A DNA stretch of 64,000 bases from Gammaproteobacteria bacterium (GTDB taxonomy: Bacteria; Pseudomonadota; Gammaproteobacteria; Burkholderiales; Rhodocyclaceae): the NCBI GenBank assembly GCA_018828385.1, contig JAHJVE010000008.1:124001-188000 (forward strand), in the 5' to 3' direction. Below are positions 58,246 through 64,000 of the stretch, in pieces (the first letter of the stretch is position 1; each line of letters starts with the position of its first letter). Both the position numbers and the translations under genes were made by a program. A model generated the notes under the pieces. It saw only the letters and a list, made by a program, of their open reading frames with translations, did no database searches and was not told the origin of the DNA.

Positions 58246-60938
58246 GATGAAGTCTCCGGGTCCTGTATTTGAGTGTTGTGCTTCGGATTGATGGGCAGTA
58301 CCAAACGAAACGTGGTGCCCAGGCCTACGCTGCTTTCAACCTCGATCTGGCCACCGTGCCGCTTGATGATTCCATAGGATAGCGAAAGTCCGAGGCCGGT
58401 CCCCTTGCCCACCGGCTTGGTTGTAAAGAACGGCTCGAAAATCCGGTTGATGTGCTCCGGTTCGATACCCTTGCCGGTGTCGCTGATTTCGACACAAACC
58501 TTGTCGTCGTCCTGGCAACGGGTACGGATCGTGATTGTGCCCTGGGTTTCGATGGCATGGCCGGCGTTGACCAGCAGGTTCATGAACACCTGGTTGAGCT
58601 GCGAAATGAGGCAGAACACATGCGGGATTTCGCCGTATTCCTTGACCACCTTGGCCTTGTACTTGAGCTCGTTCCAGACGATGTTCAAGGTTGAGTCGAG
58701 GCCCTGGTGCAAGTCTGCCTCCTGCCACTCCTGTTCGCCGACGCGCGAGAAATTCTTGAGATCCTGGACAATCTTGCGCACCCTGCCCAGGCCGTCCTTG
58801 GACTCGGCGAGAAGGCTGAAAATGTCTTCCTTGAGAAAGGCGAAATCGTGTTGCTCCATGATTCTGCGGATGCCATCTTCATGTTGACTGGCTTCCCCGG
58901 GTTTGGCGAGCATGGCTTCAAAAGAAGCAATGATGGACATCAGGTCGCGCACGTAGCCATCGAGTGTGCCCAGATTGGAATGGACAAAGCCGATCGGGTT
59001 GTTCAGCTCGTGGGCGACCCCGGCCGCCAGCTGGCCGATGGATGCCATTTTTTCCGATTGCATGAGCTGGTTGTTGGCTTCTTCCAGGCGCTTGTTGAGC
59101 TTTTTTTGCTGGCTGATGGTCTCGTTCATCAAGGCTTGCTGGGCTTTGCGCTCGGAAATGTCGGTCAAAACGCCATCGTAGAACTCGGCCTTCCCTGCCG
59201 CGTCGAAATGGACCGTGGTGCGCCCGAGAACCCAGACCACCTGACCGTCGGCGGTGACCAGACGGTATTCCTGAGCGAAGCGCGACAGCCCGGCCGCGAT
59301 GTTGCGGTTGGTTTCCTCCCTTATCCGCGGCAGGTCATCGGGGTGAATCAAGTCGTTAACGGCCGGCGTTCCCGTCAGGAGTTGGTCGGGGTTGTAGCCC
59401 CATTGCCGCACGTTGTCCGAAACAAAGACCACTGGCCAACCCTCGCCGGTGCCGCAGCGATAGCAAACCACCGGGCTTGCATTGACTACCTGGGTGGCCA
59501 GCAGTAGCGCATTTTCCGAGCGTTGCCGGCAGACGATGCGCCAAGTCTCGCTGCCGATCAGTTGTACGGTTTCGACGTCGAAATCGTTGTAGTCGTCTGC
59601 CTTGTTGCCGACGCCGGTCATCATGCGGACCTTGCCGCCTTCCATGACCGGCACGCTGAGCAGCCGGACCAGGGCTGAATGCCCGGCCGGCAGGCCGCGT
59701 TTGTTCTCGGCGCTGGCATAGTCGTTGATGACGACGGGCTGTTTGTTGCGGGCCGCATCGGCCCAGATGCCCGCCTCGGAAATCGGGTAATGGCGGTCGA
59801 AGGCTGCCGTGCAGTAATTTTCCAGAGTTTTGGTCGACCAGGCGACCAGTTCGATGGTCAAGCCATCGTCATTGATGAGGTGGATGAAGCCAATGGCGCT
59901 TTGCGTCAGCTCTTCGGCACGTTCCAGGGCGTGCTGCATGAATTCTTTTTCCGGCAGCTCCCCGGCTTTTTGCGGCAATTCCAGCAGGATGGCGGAACGC
60001 CGGGCCTGCTGGAAAAGTCTGATTTCAGCCTGACGCCGCTCGGAGACGTCGAGCATGATGCTGCCCAAGTCTGCGCTGCCGTCATCACGGGGAATGACGA
60101 ACTTGATGCTTTCGTAAAAGCGCCCGTTCCATTCGTCTTCGATTCGTTCGGTGACGCCCGTGGCCAGAATGCGGGCATCGTCATCGCCAATTTTCTCGCC
60201 GAGCGGAGCCGGAAAGGCATCGATTGAGAGGCGGCCGACCATGCCGTCCGGATTGATCCCGAAATGATCCTGAAAGCCTCTGTTGGCGATCAGGATGCGC
60301 GAATCGGCGGCCTTGACGTAGGCGCTCCCGGGCAGGTGGTCGATAAAGCGCTGCAGGGCTTTGACCGAGGAACTCCATTCGTGTTCGGCAAGTACCCAGT
60401 TGGTGATGTCCTCAACGATGACGACGAGAAAATCAATTTCTCCTGCAGCATTCCGGATCGCGCGCGCCGAAATTGCGGCGTGAACAATGGCCCCGTCTTT
60501 GCCGACAAAGCGTTGTTCCATCGCATAACCATCGGACTCGCCGCGCAAGGCAGCATCAAATTTTTTGATGCCCGTCTCCGTATCGTCCGGGTGAGTCAGC
60601 TCGGACCATGATTTTTGCTGCAATTCGTCGGCGCCGTAGCCCAAAATGCGACACAGCGCCGGGTTGACCGAGAGCCAGGCCTTGTTGGGAGAAATCGTCG
60701 CGATGCCGACCATGGCATAGTCGAAAATAGCGCGGAATCTTGCCTCGTGCTCCATCTCTCGAGTTTGTAAGCCTAGCCAGGCGAAGATGCTCAGCGCGGC
60801 AACAAGGACCAGGGCGCCGGCAATAATCCATTTCGCAAGTGCTCCGTCGCTGTGGTCAGCGAGCCAGGTGCCGACGATGATCACCAAAGCGACCGGCAGG
60901 AAGCGCCGGAGGAAGGGGATTTGCCAGCTGGGCGCCAT
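58242..60938 (-). CDS. Membrane multi-PAS/GAF sensor histidine kinase
   Basis: An 898-residue kinase. Two N-terminal helices (FLPVALVIIVGTWLADH; WIIAGALVLVAALSIFAWLG), PAS (~65-185), a second PAS (~195-310), GAF (~330-475, with the HYPISEAGIWADAARNKQPV style), a third PAS (~480-600), then HisKA (AAGVAHELNNPIGFVHSNLG) and HATPase. Its kinase core is paralogous to the hemerythrin kinase in the same operon. Ligands unknown. Confidence 0.93.
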   Translation of the reverse strand: MAPSWQIPFLRRFLPVALVIIVGTWLADHSDGALAKWIIAGALVLVAALSIFAWLGLQTREMEHEARFRAIFDYAMVGIATISPNKAWLSVNPALCRILGYGADELQQKSWSELTHPDDTETGIKKFDAALRGESDGYAMEQRFVGKDGAIVHAAISARAIRNAAGEIDFLVVIVEDITNWVLAEHEWSSSVKALQRFIDHLPGSAYVKAADSRILIANRGFQDHFGINPDGMVGRLSIDAFPAPLGEKIGDDDARILATGVTERIEDEWNGRFYESIKFVIPRDDGSADLGSIMLDVSERRQAEIRLFQQARRSAILLELPQKAGELPEKEFMQHALERAEELTQSAIGFIHLINDDGLTIELVAWSTKTLENYCTAAFDRHYPISEAGIWADAARNKQPVVINDYASAENKRGLPAGHSALVRLLSVPVMEGGKVRMMTGVGNKADDYNDFDVETVQLIGSETWRIVCRQRSENALLLATQVVNASPVVCYRCGTGEGWPVVFVSDNVRQWGYNPDQLLTGTPAVNDLIHPDDLPRIREETNRNIAAGLSRFAQEYRLVTADGQVVWVLGRTTVHFDAAGKAEFYDGVLTDISERKAQQALMNETISQQKKLNKRLEEANNQLMQSEKMASIGQLAAGVAHELNNPIGFVHSNLGTLDGYVRDLMSIIASFEAMLAKPGEASQHEDGIRRIMEQHDFAFLKEDIFSLLAESKDGLGRVRKIVQDLKNFSRVGEQEWQEADLHQGLDSTLNIVWNELKYKAKVVKEYGEIPHVFCLISQLNQVFMNLLVNAGHAIETQGTITIRTRCQDDDKVCVEISDTGKGIEPEHINRIFEPFFTTKPVGKGTGLGLSLSYGIIKRHGGQIEVESSVGLGTTFRLVLPINPKHNTQIQDPETSS

Positions 60939-60940
60939 GG

Positions 60941-63862
60941 TCAGCTTTTGGCGATCCGGAAGGCTTCGCGAATCTGCTCGCGCAAGAGGTCGTCATCCCA
61001 GGGCTTGGTCAGGAACTTGTAGATGGCGCCGCGATTGATTGCCCCCGTAACCGATTCGATATCGGTGTAGCCGGTCAGCACGATGCGGATGGTGTCCGGA
61101 TAAAGCTGGCGGACCCGAGCGAAGAACTCCGTTCCTGACATCTCCGGCATGCGCTGATCGGAGAGGATGACCTGAACTGGATTCCTGGCCAGATGCTCAA
61201 AGGCTTCGGCCGGCGAACCGGCGGTCAGGATGTTGTAGCCCTCCCGGCGCAGCAGACGAGAAAGCGAGGTCAGGATGTTCGGCTCGTCGTCAACGATCAG
61301 CAGCGTGCGGCTGCTTTCCAGCTGTTTGTCGGCGAGTTGCAGGCTCTTCTTGCCGGCCAGCAATTGTTCGAATTCCTCTGCCGGCACCGGCCGGCTGAAC
61401 AGGTAGCCCTGCATCGCGTCGCAGCGCCGACTGCGCAGGAAGCTGGCTTGCGCTTCGGTCTCGACCCCTTCGGCGAGCACCGACAGGTTGAGGCTACGCG
61501 CCATGACGATGGCGGCCGAGGCAATGGCCGCATTGACCGGGTTTTCCGTAATGTCGCGGACAAAGCTTTGGTCGATCTTGATCTTGTCGAAGGGCAGGCG
61601 CGAAATGTAGGAGAGCGACGAATAACCGGTACCGAAATCGTCCAACGAAATCTTGATGCCAAGGGCCTTGAGGTTTCGGCACTGGTTGATCGCTTCGTCG
61701 ATGTCGTCGATCAACGCGCTTTCGGTGATTTCCAGCTCCAGCGCACCGGCGGGCAGGCCGCTTTCAGCCAGGCACTGGCTGACCAGTCCGGGCAGGTTGG
61801 CCTGGCGAAACTGGCGTGCGGAGAGGTTGACCGCAACGCGCAAGGTAATGAGCCCGAGGTCCAGCCATTTCCTGGCTTGCAGGCAGGCCGTGCGCAACAC
61901 CCATTCGCCGATCGGCAGGATAAGCCCGGTTTCTTCGGCGATGGGGATGAACTCGACTGGCGATACCGGACCGAATTCCGGGGTATTCCACCGCAAGAGG
62001 GCCTCCATGCCGATCATGTTGCCGCTGTCCAGGCTGATCTGTGGCTGGTAATAAAGTACCAGCTCATTTCGTTGCAAGGCTTGGCGAAGGGCGGCCTCGA
62101 GCCCAAGGCGACGGGCGGCATCGGTGTCCATTTCCGGTGAATAGAAACGGAAGACGTTTTGGCCACTCTTTTTGGCCCGGAGCAATGCTGCATCGGCCCC
62201 CTTCATGAGGGTGTCGACATCGTTGCCGTTGCGCGGGGCCAGGCTGACGCCGATGCTCGCCGTCATGCTGATCGAGTGTCCACCAACCTCGAAGGGGACG
62301 GCAATGGCGTCGAGAATGCGTTGGGCCAGGGCGATGGTGTCCCGCTCGTGACTCAGGTTGGCCATCACGAAGCCGAATTCGTTGCCGGAGCGGCGGCCGA
62401 TGGTGTCGCCGTCGCGTACTTGCAAGTTGAGGCGGCGCGCCACCTCGATCAGTATTTCATCGCCAACCGGCGGGCCGAGGGTGTCGTTGATAAAGCGGAA
62501 ACGGTCGAGGTCGAGCAGGATCACTGCTGTTTCCCGGTTGTAGCGGTGCGCGTTGATCAGGGCCTGGCTGAGGCGATCGGCAAACAGGCTGCGGTTGGGC
62601 AGGTTGGTCAGCGGGTCGTAGCTCGACAGGTATTGAATACGCTCGGCCGCGGCGTGGCGCTCCGACAGGTCGCTGAATACGCCGACGTAATTGGTCAGGC
62701 GGCCATTCTTGTCGCTGACGGCCGAAATGTTGAGCCATTCGCTGACCAGTTCGCCATCCTTGCGCCGGTTGGTGATTTCGCCCTGCCAGTTGCCATGCCG
62801 GTTGATGGCATCCCACATGTCGCGATAAAACTCGGGGCCGTGCGTCCCCGAACGGAGGATGCGGGGATTCTTGCCGAGCGCTTCGCTGCTGCTGTAACCG
62901 GTCACTTTTGAAAAGGCCGGGTTGGTGAGCAGAATGTCGGCGTTGGCATCGGTAATGCAGATGCCATCGCTGATGCCGGTAAAGACAACCGACGCCAGGC
63001 GGTGCTCGGCTTCTGCCGCCTTGCGCCGGCTGATGTCGGCCATGGTGCCGAGGACCAGCGCCGGCTTTCCATCGGCATCCCGGCGCAGTATGCGGCCGCG
63101 CCCCTCCATCCATACCCAGTGACCGTCGGCATGGCGCATGCGCAATTCGTCGACGGGTAGTTCGTCGCCCCGGCCGGGTAAGGCCTCCTGGCCCTGCTGA
63201 ATCTTGCCGAGATCTTCCGGGTGGATCAGTTCAAGGCAGGCGGCAATGGTGGCCGGCCCTTCGCTCAGACCGAGAATCCGGGCGAGGCTGGGACTCCACT
63301 GGTTGGTTCCGCGTTGGTGATCGTGTTCCCAGATGCCGAAGCCGGAGGTGGCCAACGCTACTTGCAGGCGGGTATCAAGCTGGATATTTTCGGCCATGCG
63401 CCGGGCAACTTCCTGCTCGAGCCAGGCTTTTTGTCCGGCCACAACGTCCCGCGCCCGCTTCAGTTCGAGCTGGGACTTGACGCGACTGCCGAGAATCGCC
63501 GCATTGATCGGCTTGGTGATGTAGTCAACGGCGCCTTCCGCGATGCCGCGCTCCTCATTCTCGGGATCGTTGAGGGCAGTTACGAATATCACGGGAATGT
63601 CGCGGGTTTCGGCGTCGGCCCGCAAGGTGCGGAGGACGGCATGACCGTCCATTTCGGGCATCATGACGTCGAGCAGGATAAGGTCGGGGTGCGGGGCGAG
63701 CCTGGCGTAGCGAATGGCTACCTGGCCGCTGTTGGCAACCCGGACATCCACGCCCAGGTCGCTGATCATTTCCGAGATGGCGGAGAGGTTGTCGGGGACG
63801 TCGTCGACAATAAGCACAATGGGCTTGCCCGGCCCCTGGTTCTTGTTGTCCTGCTGTGTCAT
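60941..63862 (-). CDS. REC-PAS-PAS-GGDEF(degenerate)-EAL-REC hybrid regulator
   Basis: A 973-residue protein, first of the operon in view. Receiver 1 (Asp65 in LILLDVMMPEMDG), two PAS domains (~170-290 and ~290-410), a GGDEF domain whose signature reads RRSGNEF near residue 494 (degenerate), an EAL domain with intact GMEALLRW near 619 and DDFGTGYSSL, and a second receiver near residue 845-970 (ILSDQRMPE; FLTKPWDDD). It should be a phosphodiesterase controlled by phosphorylation at both ends. Confidence 0.93.
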   Translation of the reverse strand: MTQQDNKNQGPGKPIVLIVDDVPDNLSAISEMISDLGVDVRVANSGQVAIRYARLAPHPDLILLDVMMPEMDGHAVLRTLRADAETRDIPVIFVTALNDPENEERGIAEGAVDYITKPINAAILGSRVKSQLELKRARDVVAGQKAWLEQEVARRMAENIQLDTRLQVALATSGFGIWEHDHQRGTNQWSPSLARILGLSEGPATIAACLELIHPEDLGKIQQGQEALPGRGDELPVDELRMRHADGHWVWMEGRGRILRRDADGKPALVLGTMADISRRKAAEAEHRLASVVFTGISDGICITDANADILLTNPAFSKVTGYSSSEALGKNPRILRSGTHGPEFYRDMWDAINRHGNWQGEITNRRKDGELVSEWLNISAVSDKNGRLTNYVGVFSDLSERHAAAERIQYLSSYDPLTNLPNRSLFADRLSQALINAHRYNRETAVILLDLDRFRFINDTLGPPVGDEILIEVARRLNLQVRDGDTIGRRSGNEFGFVMANLSHERDTIALAQRILDAIAVPFEVGGHSISMTASIGVSLAPRNGNDVDTLMKGADAALLRAKKSGQNVFRFYSPEMDTDAARRLGLEAALRQALQRNELVLYYQPQISLDSGNMIGMEALLRWNTPEFGPVSPVEFIPIAEETGLILPIGEWVLRTACLQARKWLDLGLITLRVAVNLSARQFRQANLPGLVSQCLAESGLPAGALELEITESALIDDIDEAINQCRNLKALGIKISLDDFGTGYSSLSYISRLPFDKIKIDQSFVRDITENPVNAAIASAAIVMARSLNLSVLAEGVETEAQASFLRSRRCDAMQGYLFSRPVPAEEFEQLLAGKKSLQLADKQLESSRTLLIVDDEPNILTSLSRLLRREGYNILTAGSPAEAFEHLARNPVQVILSDQRMPEMSGTEFFARVRQLYPDTIRIVLTGYTDIESVTGAINRGAIYKFLTKPWDDDLLREQIREAFRIAKS

Positions 63863-63957
63863 GCCACATGCCCCCCACGCATTTGAGTCACGAATGCTAG
63901 TCTCCCTCGTCGAGCTCGCTCAGACAAGGCATTCAGCTCACTCAACAGAAATTATTT

Positions 63958-64000
63958 TCAGGCTAGCTGTTTTTTGATTCTTTCGATCAGTGCTGTTGCC
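63958..64000 (-). CDS. Possible 3' end of an upstream gene (partial)
   Basis: The minus strand reads ATALIERIKKQLA then a stop at 63958-63960. This looks like the C-terminal helix of a receiver or Hpt protein, but 13 residues are not enough to identify it. The ~95 bp between it and the EAL-hybrid start would hold the promoter or be read through. Confidence 0.35.
   Translation of the reverse strand, partial: ATALIERIKKQLA

Overview
The window is high-GC proteobacterial chromosome. Gene content (NtrC/sigma-54 control of glnA, a PEP-CTERM protein, many PAS/GGDEF/EAL/HD-GYP regulators, a DUF4124 protein next to glnA/ntrBC) fits a betaproteobacterium of the Rhodocyclales (Dechloromonas/Azonexus-like). 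This assignment is from gene content and protein style only; no database search was possible.

Layout. (1) 1-7730: a sigma-54-controlled cyanate cluster. The 3' end of a sigma-54 activator is followed by an acyl-CoA-dehydrogenase-like flavoprotein, rubredoxin, a CynABD/NrtABC-type ABC importer, cyanase, an OsmC protein, an AhpD-like protein and a rubredoxin reductase. Two good -24/-12 promoters and a palindromic operator array are visible. The flavoprotein/rubredoxin/reductase part is an unusual addition to a cyn cluster. (2) 7927-14917: housekeeping genes (HU, ParB-like, gluQ, an EEP-nuclease/cardiolipin-synthase pair, nadA, rhodanese, cation diffusion facilitator). (3) 14905-16521: glnA with two NtrC boxes and a sigma-54 promoter. 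(4) 16501-33858: a roughly 17.3-kb integrated element inserted at the 3' end of glnA. It is bounded by an 18-bp near-identical repeat and has a tyrosine integrase with candidate arm-type sites at both ends. It carries a phage-like replication module (replication protein, DnaB), very large polyvalent/ejection-type proteins, a gene nested out of frame inside the largest one, an intergenic array of 'three-fold word' modules, a PEP-CTERM protein, and a cargo end with DUF2513, a HipA-like kinase and a HIRAN protein. No terminase, portal or capsid gene was recognised. (5) 33967-50217: DUF4124, an RND efflux pair, ntrBC, birA-coaX, a DUF350/SPFH/DUF4178/Gly-rich membrane cluster, a succinate-semialdehyde dehydrogenase, an NlpC/P60 lipoprotein, an HDOD protein and tRNA-Arg(CCG). 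(6) 50217-63862: an eight-gene, tightly overlapping minus-strand operon of signalling proteins: EAL/REC hybrid, sensor kinases, HD-GYP regulator, stand-alone receiver, MglA-like GTPase, a receiver fused to a GspE/PilB-type ATPase, and a hemerythrin kinase.

Points most worth a second look: the W-14-W-12-W word modules at 29737-30057, which recur inside the big element gene at 25017-25096; the nested HNH-associated-type gene at 25274-25897; the extended cyn cluster; the HipA-like/HIRAN pair beside attR; the receiver-ATPase/GTPase signalling operon; and a dispersed ~40-bp repeat family with seven copies in host DNA.
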